A DNA stretch of 12,061 nt. It comes from a bacterium. GTDB lineage: Bacteria > Patescibacteriota > Minisyncoccia > Minisyncoccales > RBG-13-42-11. This document shows positions 5,478-12,061 of this stretch, in pieces; the stretch's first letter is position 1; every line of letters begins with the position of its first letter. The notes beneath the pieces are model-generated. The model ran no database searches and had not been told where the DNA came from. It was given only the letters and a program-made list of their open reading frames with translations. The translations under genes were made by a program, and so were the position numbers. The stretch lies in contig JAUSLA010000009.1 in NCBI GenBank assembly GCA_030646565.1, forward strand, positions 1 through 12,061, given 5' to 3'.

Positions 5478-7724
5478 TCAATATCCCAGTTGTTTTAAAA
5501 ATTGCTCAATCTCGGGAGCTTTTGAGGGGTCAAGCTCTAATATCTTGTCTGCCGCTTCCTTCGCTTTTTCCCTCTCGCCAAAAGCGGCATAAATATCAGC
5601 AAGATTGCTCCAAAGCATGACATCTTTAGGGGAAAGTTCCACGGCTCTCTCATAAAGAGGTTTCAACATATTAAAATCTTCCAGCGCTTTATAGATATCT
5701 ATCACATTTTTCAGGTTTTCAGCGTTATCCCGCCATTTGTATCCATTTTCTTCGGCTTTTATCGCTGCGGCCGCAGCCAAATCGTATTGTTTATTTAATT
5801 TATAAGTCAAGACTAAATACCAATAAGACGCCCCCCATCTTGGTTCTAAATCAACGGCTTTCTGAAAATATTGAATCGCCTCGTCTCTCCTGCCTTCAAA
5901 AAGCAAAGTTTGGCCGATGCTCCAATAAGCCTGCTGATTCTTAGGGCTTAACGCCACTGCTTTTTTAAATGTCTCTTCGGCTAAACTAAGATTTTCCGTT
6001 TTGCCGGTAAACTGGTAAAAATTATTGTAATATCTGCCCAAGAACAATTGCAGACGAAAATCCAGAGGACTATTGCTGATGCTTTTTTTCAATGCTTCTC
6101 CGGCAAGTTTAAATCCCTCGTCAAGGATTTTTGGATCCTTGACCGGCTGGCTGCTAAATCCCGCAAGTCGAATGGCAAGCTGTTCTGGCACTTCAAACTG
6201 GGCCACCGGAGAAACATTCAAGGCCTTTTGGAAAAAGGGAATACTTTGTTCTAATGGATAAACAAGGCCAAAGATAATATATCTTGAGGCCAACGCAGGC
6301 CGAATATTGCCGAGATAAAGAGTCAATATAGAAAGAATAATTAAGAAACCTCCTATAAATAAATAAATAGGGTTTCTTATTCGGCTGGGTATCTCTATTT
6401 CTTCTTTCGGAGAAGATATCAAAAAACTGATGAAAGCCAAGCTTAAAAAGAACATCATATAACTTGAAATCATATCAAATACAAAGAAATCCTGTATAAA
6501 ATAAGCCAAAAGTAAGGATGTCATCCCTAAGGGATAGAGCAGATTTTTTCTCTCTGTTATTTTCGGAATAATTCGCAACAATCCAAAAATAGCGACCCCG
6601 AAAATAGATAAATAACTAATCAGGCCTAAAATTCCCGAAGTAATAAGCGTGTCAAAAATAATATTGTGAGCTCTGTCATACCAAATATCTCCCGAAAGAG
6701 GCAATTGAGGGTCAAAATATTTGGCGAAAGGAATATTAAAATTCTCCTGCCCCCAACCAAGCCAAAATCTTTCTTGCCAGCCCTGATAAGCCATTTTCCA
6801 GATAACTAATCTGGATTGAATGCTGCCGCCGTACCATGTATTGACCACCCACTGCTGAAAAAAATTGAGTTGTAAAACTATTAATAGGCCTATAATGAAC
6901 AAACCTATAAGTAAAAATCCGACAATTTTAAATTTTTTTCTGCCAGAAGAAAAAAGATAGAATAATAAATAGCTTAATCCAAGAAAAGACGCGCTGATCA
7001 AAAAAGCGCCGATTGCTCCTTGGGTGGGCTCTATTGAAATAAATAAACTGGCAATTAAAACAGATGCTGTTGTGGCGCAAAAAATCTTCCACCAGATGTT
7101 TTTTGTGAATAATAAAATAATCGCAAAAAATATATTAAAAAGCATGTATCCCGACATAAAGGAAGTATTACCAATCGTACTTCCGCCGCGAGTTGACTCC
7201 TCGGTAGACGTCCAAGCGTACAAAACAACTAAAACTCCTACCATAATAGAAACAACTAAAATTCTTTCCCAATATTTTTTTTCTTTGAAAACACTGGTTA
7301 AAATTATAAAAAATACAAAGAGATGCAAAAGGGTCAAGAGTCCGGTCATTCTTTCAAAAACGCTCCAAAAACTTCTCGCAAAATTAACGCCGGTTAAAGA
7401 AGTAAAAACAGCGACAAATAGGAATAGGGTTAAAGCGATATTGAGCGGATTTATTTTTGGAAGATATTTGCGATTGGAAATAACTAGCAAAACATAAGCG
7501 ACAAAAATAATGTCAACGATAATTCTGAAAAAAATGGTCTTGGGAGAAACGAATGGAAAAAAATATTCTCTCAGAAGTATAAAAGGCGTGAGCATCGCCA
7601 GATAACTTCCATATTCCACAATCAAAAAACACATTCTCTCAAACTGGGAACGATACTGTGCCAGCCCGGCCGGAGAATGATCGTTTAATCTTCTTTCCAT
7701 TTTTTCTCGAGATTGCTTGCCCAT
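5478..7724 (-). CDS. O-antigen ligase/Wzy-like membrane glycan ligase with C-terminal TPR domain
   Basis: A 748-residue polytopic protein. Residues about 35-470 contain roughly a dozen hydrophobic segments. The long extracytoplasmic loop between segments (about 290-355) carries SRLVIWKMAYQGW at 304-316, FWLGWGQENF at 320-329 and DRAHNIIFDTLITSG at 350-364, matching the Wzy_C/WaaL/PglL-type superfamily with its conserved Arg and His. Residues about 575-745 contain TPR-like repeats, for example AYWSIGQTLLFEGRRDEAIQYF and LWSNLADIYAAFGEREKA. The protein likely transfers or polymerises lipid-linked glycan outside the cytoplasmic membrane, with the TPRs binding a protein or glycan partner. It follows the dehydratase by 17 nt in the same operon. 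Ligase, polymerase and protein O-oligosaccharyltransferase cannot be separated by sequence alone. Alternative starts exist at M9 and M31. Confidence 0.83.
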   Translation of the reverse strand: MGKQSREKMERRLNDHSPAGLAQYRSQFERMCFLIVEYGSYLAMLTPFILLREYFFPFVSPKTIFFRIIVDIIFVAYVLLVISNRKYLPKINPLNIALTLFLFVAVFTSLTGVNFARSFWSVFERMTGLLTLLHLFVFFIILTSVFKEKKYWERILVVSIMVGVLVVLYAWTSTEESTRGGSTIGNTSFMSGYMLFNIFFAIILLFTKNIWWKIFCATTASVLIASLFISIEPTQGAIGAFLISASFLGLSYLLFYLFSSGRKKFKIVGFLLIGLFIIGLLIVLQLNFFQQWVVNTWYGGSIQSRLVIWKMAYQGWQERFWLGWGQENFNIPFAKYFDPQLPLSGDIWYDRAHNIIFDTLITSGILGLISYLSIFGVAIFGLLRIIPKITERKNLLYPLGMTSLLLAYFIQDFFVFDMISSYMMFFLSLAFISFLISSPKEEIEIPSRIRNPIYLFIGGFLIILSILTLYLGNIRPALASRYIIFGLVYPLEQSIPFFQKALNVSPVAQFEVPEQLAIRLAGFSSQPVKDPKILDEGFKLAGEALKKSISNSPLDFRLQLFLGRYYNNFYQFTGKTENLSLAEETFKKAVALSPKNQQAYWSIGQTLLFEGRRDEAIQYFQKAVDLEPRWGASYWYLVLTYKLNKQYDLAAAAAIKAEENGYKWRDNAENLKNVIDIYKALEDFNMLKPLYERAVELSPKDVMLWSNLADIYAAFGEREKAKEAADKILELDPSKAPEIEQFLKQLGY

Positions 7725-7741
7725 CGTATTTTTTTAGTTAG

Positions 7742-9604
7742 CTATTTATGATAATTAAGGACTAATTTTTGCAGTCCCTCTAAAATTAATTCTTTATTTC
7801 CGCTTTTAACGCTCTTTTCAAGCTCTGTAAGCTGAATGTTAAATTGTTCTTGGTCAAATTTGGAAAGCTTGGCTGTAAAAATCTTTTGATTCTTGGTGGC
7901 AACCGTTCCCTCTTCGGCCGTTAAAATGTCTTCAAAAAACTTTTCTCCGGGTCGGGGTTCGGTAAAAACAATAGGAATGTCTCTATCGGATTCCAATCCT
8001 GAAAGCCGAATCAACTCCTTAGCCAAATCAATTATTTTAATCGGCTTTCCCATATCCAGAACAAATACTTCTCCGCCCTGGCCCATAGCCCCTGCCTGCA
8101 AGACTAAAAGACAGGCCTCCGGAGTAGTCATAAAATATCTTTGCATGTCAGGATGGGTAATTTCCACTGGCCCGCCCCTTTTAATTTGTTCCCTAAAAAT
8201 AGGAATAACGCTCCCCCGGCTGTCCAAAACATTACCGAATCTAACCGAAATGAATTTTACATCGCCCTGCAAACTTTGGCAAATCATCTCTCCCGCCCTT
8301 TTAGTGGTCCCCATTACCGATTTTGGATTGACGGCTTTGTCGGTGGAAATGAAAATAAATTCTTCTGCTCCGTTTTTTAGAGCTGCCTCGGCAACTGTTT
8401 TTGTGCCAAAGATATTATTTTTGACTGCTTCGTCGGGATTTTCTTCCATAAGAGGAACGTGCTTATAAGCTGCTGCATGAAAAATCACATTCGGGCAGAA
8501 TTCATTAAAAATTTGGTTAATTTTTGCTTCATCCCGAATGTCGGCTATGAAAGAAATAATTTTTAGTTTTGGGAATTTACCTTTTAATTCCTCTGAAATG
8601 TTAAAGACTCCTGTCTCGTCTTGGTCTAACAATAAAATTTGAGAAGGATGAAATTTGGAAACCTGCCTTGATAATTCAGAGCCAATGGAGCCTGCGGCTC
8701 CCGTAATTAAAATTTTCCTGTTCTGGATAAAATTTTCAATCGCTGTTTGTTCCAGCGCAATGGGCTCCCGGCCCAATAAATCCTCTACTTGCACTTCTCG
8801 CAGGGCTTGAAAATTGACATTGCTGTTTATAATTTCAGCAATTGAGGGAATGATTTTAATTTTCTTTAAGCCCGCCTTTCTGCCCATCTCTACGGCCTCT
8901 CTAATAATCCTTGAGCCGGCTGAAGGCAGGGCAACAATTAAACTTTCAATACCTTCTTCTTTCACCACCCGAGGAATATCAAAAATTTTTCCCAAGACCT
9001 TAAAGCCGTGGATTGAAACGCCTTGTTTGGCAAAGCCATCATCAACAAAACCAACAGGAAAATAAGGGCTGTTTTTAGACCCCAAAATACTTCTTAACAT
9101 CTGTTCTCCTGCATCCCCAGCTCCCACAATCAAAACCCTTTCTTTGCCAACCCCGCTTTTTTTCTGGGAAAGTTGAAGATAAATTCTTTTTGAAAGCCGG
9201 ATTCCTCCCAACGATAGAACAATCAAAAAATAACTGACAAAAAGAGTGGAGCGGGGAAAGCCCAAAAAAAGAGGATTGTCTCTTAAAAGAAAAATAACGG
9301 TTATTAAAAACAAAAAGCTTAAAGCGGTTGCTTTACTCAAAGCAATAAGCTCTACCGGACCGACATAAGACCAGGAAAAAAAATAGAGTTTGAAAAAATA
9401 AAGAGCGGGCAGAAAAGATATCAAAGCAAGTAAAATCATTCCTTCAATATTAATAAGATGCTGCAAAGGGATTTTCCCTTCAAATCTTAAAACAAAAGAT
9501 AAATATACGGAAACGCAAATTAAAACAGCGTCGGCTGAAGCGAAAACCGCCAATTTTACAAAAGACCTATAGTCCGTTAATAATTTTTGAATAATATTCT
9601 TCAT
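7742..9604 (-). CDS. Membrane-anchored UDP-sugar 4,6-dehydratase (FlaA1/WbpM/CapD family)
   Basis: A 620-residue protein of the long NDP-sugar dehydratase type. Four hydrophobic segments (about 17-40, 55-72, 88-107, 118-134) anchor it. A CoA-binding-like Rossmann domain follows (VGAGDAGE, 160-167), then the catalytic SDR domain with TGAAGSIGSE at 301-310 for NAD(P), AAAYKHVP at 377-384, STDKAVNP at 420-427 and MGTTKR at 431-436. M431 and K435 fit the Ser-Met-Lys arrangement known for WbpM, where Met replaces the usual Tyr. RFGNVLDSRGSV at 456-467 is also a family signature. It probably converts UDP-GlcNAc to the 4-keto-6-deoxy sugar, the substrate for the DegT aminotransferase encoded just upstream. 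The whole intergenic gap to that gene is repeat sequence, and a hairpin ends 7 nt before the ATG. Exact substrate unproven. Confidence 0.92.
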   Translation of the reverse strand: MKNIIQKLLTDYRSFVKLAVFASADAVLICVSVYLSFVLRFEGKIPLQHLINIEGMILLALISFLPALYFFKLYFFSWSYVGPVELIALSKATALSFLFLITVIFLLRDNPLFLGFPRSTLFVSYFLIVLSLGGIRLSKRIYLQLSQKKSGVGKERVLIVGAGDAGEQMLRSILGSKNSPYFPVGFVDDGFAKQGVSIHGFKVLGKIFDIPRVVKEEGIESLIVALPSAGSRIIREAVEMGRKAGLKKIKIIPSIAEIINSNVNFQALREVQVEDLLGREPIALEQTAIENFIQNRKILITGAAGSIGSELSRQVSKFHPSQILLLDQDETGVFNISEELKGKFPKLKIISFIADIRDEAKINQIFNEFCPNVIFHAAAYKHVPLMEENPDEAVKNNIFGTKTVAEAALKNGAEEFIFISTDKAVNPKSVMGTTKRAGEMICQSLQGDVKFISVRFGNVLDSRGSVIPIFREQIKRGGPVEITHPDMQRYFMTTPEACLLVLQAGAMGQGGEVFVLDMGKPIKIIDLAKELIRLSGLESDRDIPIVFTEPRPGEKFFEDILTAEEGTVATKNQKIFTAKLSKFDQEQFNIQLTELEKSVKSGNKELILEGLQKLVLNYHK

Positions 9605-9611
9605 CTACCAA

Positions 9612-9704
9612 GTCCTGCTTTGCAGGACGCAGGTGAAGACGAGGACGCAGTCCTCGTCGCCTACCGAAGGTGAAGATGAGGACGCAGTCCTCGTCGCCTA
9701 CCGA
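9612..9704 (+). repeat. Paired-hairpin repeat, copy E, with 37-bp tandem unit
   Basis: Stem 1 GTCCTGC/GCAGGAC (9612-9628), linker GCAGGTGAAG, stem 2 ACGAGGAC/GTCCTCGT (9639-9657), CGCCTACCGA, then a second unit AGGTGAAG plus ATGAGGAC/GTCCTCGT (9676-9694) and CGCCTACCGA. The two 37-bp units (9631-9667 and 9668-9704) differ at one base. The element fills the entire gap between the dehydratase start and the DegT stop. Confidence 0.9.
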
Positions 9705-9707
9705 AGG

Positions 9708-10826
9708 TTAATAATAGAATTCTTTAACGCAATTTATCACATACCCTGCCTGTTCGTTGGTTAATTCCGGATACATCGGAAGAGAAATAACTTCTTTGCA
9801 AATTTCTTCCGTATTTTTAAGAAAAATTTTATTCGGTTTCATAGCAGGCTGCCGATAGTTAGGAAAGCCCGTTGAAACAATTGTTTCAACGCCCTTTGAC
9901 CTTAAAAACGATTTCAAATTCTCGCGATCCGATACTCTTATTACGTAATGGAAATAAGCATCATAAAAACGAGAGTCTCCAAAATGAGGCAACTTAATCG
10001 CGGGAACATCCTTAAGACCATTATAATATAAATTCGCTATCTTTATTCTTCGCTTAATCCAACCTGGGAGATATTTCATTTTTACGTTCAAAAGAGCTGC
10101 CTGCGCGTTATCCAATAGCAAATTATGGCTGTGACAATAAAATGTCCTTGTTTCCCTGTCTTCTCCGTTATATCTTAATAATCTTGCTTTTTTGGCAATC
10201 TCTGAATTATTAGTGGCAAGAACGCCGGCATTGCCAAAAGCTCCCAAGATTTTCGCCGGATACAAACTAAAACAGCCGGCGATTCCAAAGGAACCGGCTT
10301 TTTTCCATTCCCCGTTTTTCATCTTCATTTTGGCGCCAACAGCCTGAGAGGCGTCCTCAATAATCAAAAGTTTGCGCTTTTTTGCAATTGCCATAATTTT
10401 TTCCATATCGCATAATCGTCCATTCAGATGCACCACCTCAATCGCCTTAGTGCGCTTGGTGACGGCCGACTCAATCTTTTTTACATCCATATTAAAATCC
10501 TCTCCGATATCAACAAGAACGGGCTTGGCTCCAACCAAATAAATACAAGAAATACTGGCGATAAAAGTATGCGCCACTGTAATTACTTCGTCTCTAAACC
10601 CAATTCCGGCCGCCTTTAAAGCCACGTAAATAGCCGAGGTCCCGGAATTCACGCCCACGGCATATTTTGTTCCGACAAATCCCGCAAACTTTCTTTCAAA
10701 TTCTTCCAAATCCTTTCTCATAATCAAATCTCCCCGGGAAAAAACATCGTCTAATTTTTCCAAGTATTCTTTTTTATGGTCTTGATATTGCTTCGGATAA
10801 TTAACAAAAGGCACTTTGTATTTCAT
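9708..10826 (-). CDS. DegT/DnrJ/EryC1-family PLP sugar aminotransferase
   Basis: A 372-residue fold-type I PLP enzyme of the sugar aminotransferase family. Visible signatures are NSGTSAI at 60-66 (PLP phosphate), HLNGRLCDM at 133-141 (family form HLYGxxxDM), EDASQAVGA at 157-165 (D158, Q161) and CFSLYPAKILGAFGNAG at 185-201, with K192 as the PLP lysine. It likely aminates a 4-keto nucleotide sugar made by the neighbouring dehydratase, giving a 4-amino-4,6-dideoxy sugar. I chose the ATG at 10826 because MKYKVPFVNY is the usual N-terminus. The longer frame from 10895 adds 23 residues that only translate the repeat and overlap the upstream gene. Hairpin copy F ends 7 nt before this ATG and no Shine-Dalgarno is visible. 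The exact sugar is undetermined; 3-amino sugars are also possible products in this family. Confidence 0.9.
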   Translation of the reverse strand: MKYKVPFVNYPKQYQDHKKEYLEKLDDVFSRGDLIMRKDLEEFERKFAGFVGTKYAVGVNSGTSAIYVALKAAGIGFRDEVITVAHTFIASISCIYLVGAKPVLVDIGEDFNMDVKKIESAVTKRTKAIEVVHLNGRLCDMEKIMAIAKKRKLLIIEDASQAVGAKMKMKNGEWKKAGSFGIAGCFSLYPAKILGAFGNAGVLATNNSEIAKKARLLRYNGEDRETRTFYCHSHNLLLDNAQAALLNVKMKYLPGWIKRRIKIANLYYNGLKDVPAIKLPHFGDSRFYDAYFHYVIRVSDRENLKSFLRSKGVETIVSTGFPNYRQPAMKPNKIFLKNTEEICKEVISLPMYPELTNEQAGYVINCVKEFYY

Positions 10827-10833
10827 AAAGCGA

Positions 10834-10880
10834 GTCCGCCGAAGACGGACGAAGCTGGAGATGAAATTTATTTCATCGAC
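10834..10880 (+). repeat. Paired-hairpin repeat, copy F (between the two aminotransferase genes)
   Basis: Stem 1 GTCCGCC/GACGGAC (10834-10850; the odd pair is a G-U wobble on the transcribed strand), linker GAAGCTGGAG, stem 2 ATGAAAT/ATTTCAT (10861-10876), then CGAC. Stem 2 contains the last codons and stop of the upstream aminotransferase, and stem 1 ends 7 nt before the DegT ATG. Confidence 0.75.
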
Positions 10881-12061
10881 TGTTTTTTTGACCATTTTTC
10901 TAATCTCTTGAAGCCCTCTTCAATCTCCCGAGAAGAGCAAGCAAAAGAAAATCTTAGATATCCTTCTCCCGAGGGCCCGAAGGCCGCTCCCGGAATTGTA
11001 ATTACTTTTGCTTCTTTTAAAATTTTTAAAGCCAATTCAAAAGAATTAATTTTTGGTTTTTTGTATTTTACAAAAATATAATAAGCGCCTTTTGGTTTTT
11101 GGTATTCAAAAACATTTTTTAATCGGTCTAATTCTTTACACATCAACTCCCGATTGCGGCTTAGCCGCCCGACAAACTCCGACACCGAAACAATAGATTT
11201 TTTAACTTCCTTTAAGGCAAAAATTGCTGCTTTTTGGGATATTGCCGGAGCGCAAATCGCCAAAGCGTCGTGAACTTTCAGCATATGGTCAATAATCCCG
11301 GCGTCGGCATAAGCAAATCCCACCCTGTATCCTGTCATTGCGAATCTTTTTGAAAAACCGCCGCATAAAATAATTCTATCTTTTGCTTTTTCAAATGAAG
11401 CCAAAGAAATATGTTTTATACCGTCATAAACCAAAAAGTCATAGGTCTCGTCTGCGATAATAATCAAGTCATTTTTAATCGCAAATTCAACTAATTTTAC
11501 TGTCTCCTCCATGGTTAAAACAGAGCCGGTGGGGTTTGAAGGATTGGAAAAGAGAATAGCTTTTGTTTTCTTGGAAACAGAATTTTTAAGCGCTTCAAAG
11601 TCGATTGACCAGCCGTTTTTTTCTTTTAAAAAAACAAATTTAGGAATCCCGCCAAACTGCAAGACTTGCTGAATGTGCGAAGCGTAACACGGAGAAAAAA
11701 GCAGAACCTCGTCACCTTCATCAATAACGCTCGTTAAAGAGCAAGCAACCGCTTCTTGGCAACCAACCGTGACCATAATTTCCTTTTTGGGCCGAATACT
11801 TTTAACGCCTTTTCTTTTTTTTAAATCTTTGGCAATTAATTCCCGCAACTCTGTAATTCCGGGCTCTAAAGTATATTTTGCCGTACTTATTTCATTTAAA
11901 GATTTTCTGATTCCATCTTTTATATACTTTGGCGTATCAAAATAAGGAATGCCTTGGCCAAAAGAAATAATATCTGCCCCTGTCTTTTCTTGCAGTGAAT
12001 CAGCCAAAAGCGACATTTCTTTTATGGGCGAAATAACAATTCTTTGCGCCCTTTTTGAAAT
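10868..12061 (-). CDS. Class I/II PLP aminotransferase (5' end outside window)
   Basis: Aspartate-aminotransferase-like fold-type I enzyme. From the ATG at 12016 the protein has 382 residues with FSNPSNPTGS at 156-165, ADETYDF at 188-194 (D189, Y192), GGFSKRFAMTGYRVGF at 219-234 (K223, PLP lysine) and YLRFSFA at 353-359 (R355, substrate carboxylate). The reading frame stays open upstream to the window edge and encodes ISKRAQRIVISPIKE, a typical family N-terminus, so the true start is probably beyond 12061 and the 12016 ATG is internal. The last residues (SMK) and the stop lie inside repeat copy F. It is followed after 41 nt by the DegT gene and may be cotranscribed with the glycan operon. Its amino-acid substrate cannot be told; a general aspartate, alanine or aromatic transaminase is possible. 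Confidence 0.9.
   Translation of the reverse strand: MSKRAQRIVISPIKEMSLLADSLQEKTGADIISFGQGIPYFDTPKYIKDGIRKSLNEISTAKYTLEPGITELRELIAKDLKKRKGVKSIRPKKEIMVTVGCQEAVACSLTSVIDEGDEVLLFSPCYASHIQQVLQFGGIPKFVFLKEKNGWSIDFEALKNSVSKKTKAILFSNPSNPTGSVLTMEETVKLVEFAIKNDLIIIADETYDFLVYDGIKHISLASFEKAKDRIILCGGFSKRFAMTGYRVGFAYADAGIIDHMLKVHDALAICAPAISQKAAIFALKEVKKSIVSVSEFVGRLSRNRELMCKELDRLKNVFEYQKPKGAYYIFVKYKKPKINSFELALKILKEAKVITIPGAAFGPSGEGYLRFSFACSSREIEEGFKRLEKWSKKQSMK

Noticed and set aside
7024..7497. 157-codon plus-strand ORF opposite the ligase-like gene
   Set aside because: It is the mirror of hydrophobic membrane segments on the coding strand, with no promoter or motif.
7893..8468. 191-codon plus-strand ORF opposite the dehydratase gene
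   Set aside because: It lies antisense to a clear FlaA1/WbpM-family coding sequence, and its translation shows no recognisable motif.
10827..10895. 23-residue N-terminal extension of the DegT aminotransferase from an ATG at 10895
   Set aside because: The extra codons only translate the hairpin repeat and the overlapping end of the upstream gene; the family N-terminus starts at the 10826 ATG.

Overview
All nine protein-coding genes lie on the minus strand, so transcription runs from high to low coordinates. The DNA is AT-rich and the proteins are lysine-rich. TGA is used as a stop (deoxyhypusine-synthase-like gene, membrane protein gene, ligase-like gene), and Shine-Dalgarno sequences are weak or absent. 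MurB shows a bacterium. The overall style, with small genes, many repeats, pyruvoyl arginine decarboxylase and a polytopic ligase fused to TPRs, suggests a Patescibacteria/CPR lineage such as Parcubacteria. That assignment is inference: there is no rRNA or other phylogenetic marker here.

Right part (12061 to 5478), surface glycan block in transcription order: a class I/II aminotransferase whose 5' end runs off the window; a DegT-type sugar aminotransferase; a membrane-anchored FlaA1/WbpM/CapD-type UDP-sugar 4,6-dehydratase; and an O-antigen-ligase/Wzy-like polytopic protein with a C-terminal TPR domain. Together these fit synthesis of an amino-sugar nucleotide and ligation or polymerisation of a surface glycan or glycoprotein glycan.

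Middle (5477 to 3668): a 361-bp spacer holds a good TTGACA-N17-TAACAT promoter, a putative 74-nt small RNA ending in an intrinsic terminator, and a second terminator. murB follows. A 483-bp spacer then holds a small independent transcription unit, with a promoter-like box, a duplicated hairpin, a 12-codon Lys-rich micro-ORF and a strong terminator. After it come the promoter and structured leader of the next operon.

Left part (3667 to 51), polyamine operon: pyruvoyl-dependent arginine decarboxylase, deoxyhypusine-synthase-like protein, agmatinase carrying a C-terminal DUF1893-like domain, and an ECF-transporter S-component-like membrane protein. Gaps are 9 nt, a 4-nt ATGA overlap, and 9 nt. 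The expected route is arginine to agmatine to putrescine, then an NAD-dependent aminobutyl transfer giving homospermidine or a similar triamine. No S-adenosylmethionine decarboxylase is present.

The most unusual feature is a family of paired-hairpin repeats with conserved linkers but changing, self-complementary stems. Members sit between genes throughout the window. In front of four genes, the last 7-bp hairpin ends only 5 to 7 nt before the start codon, where a Shine-Dalgarno sequence would lie. Two inverted relatives also occur, one of them inside the coding start of the membrane protein.
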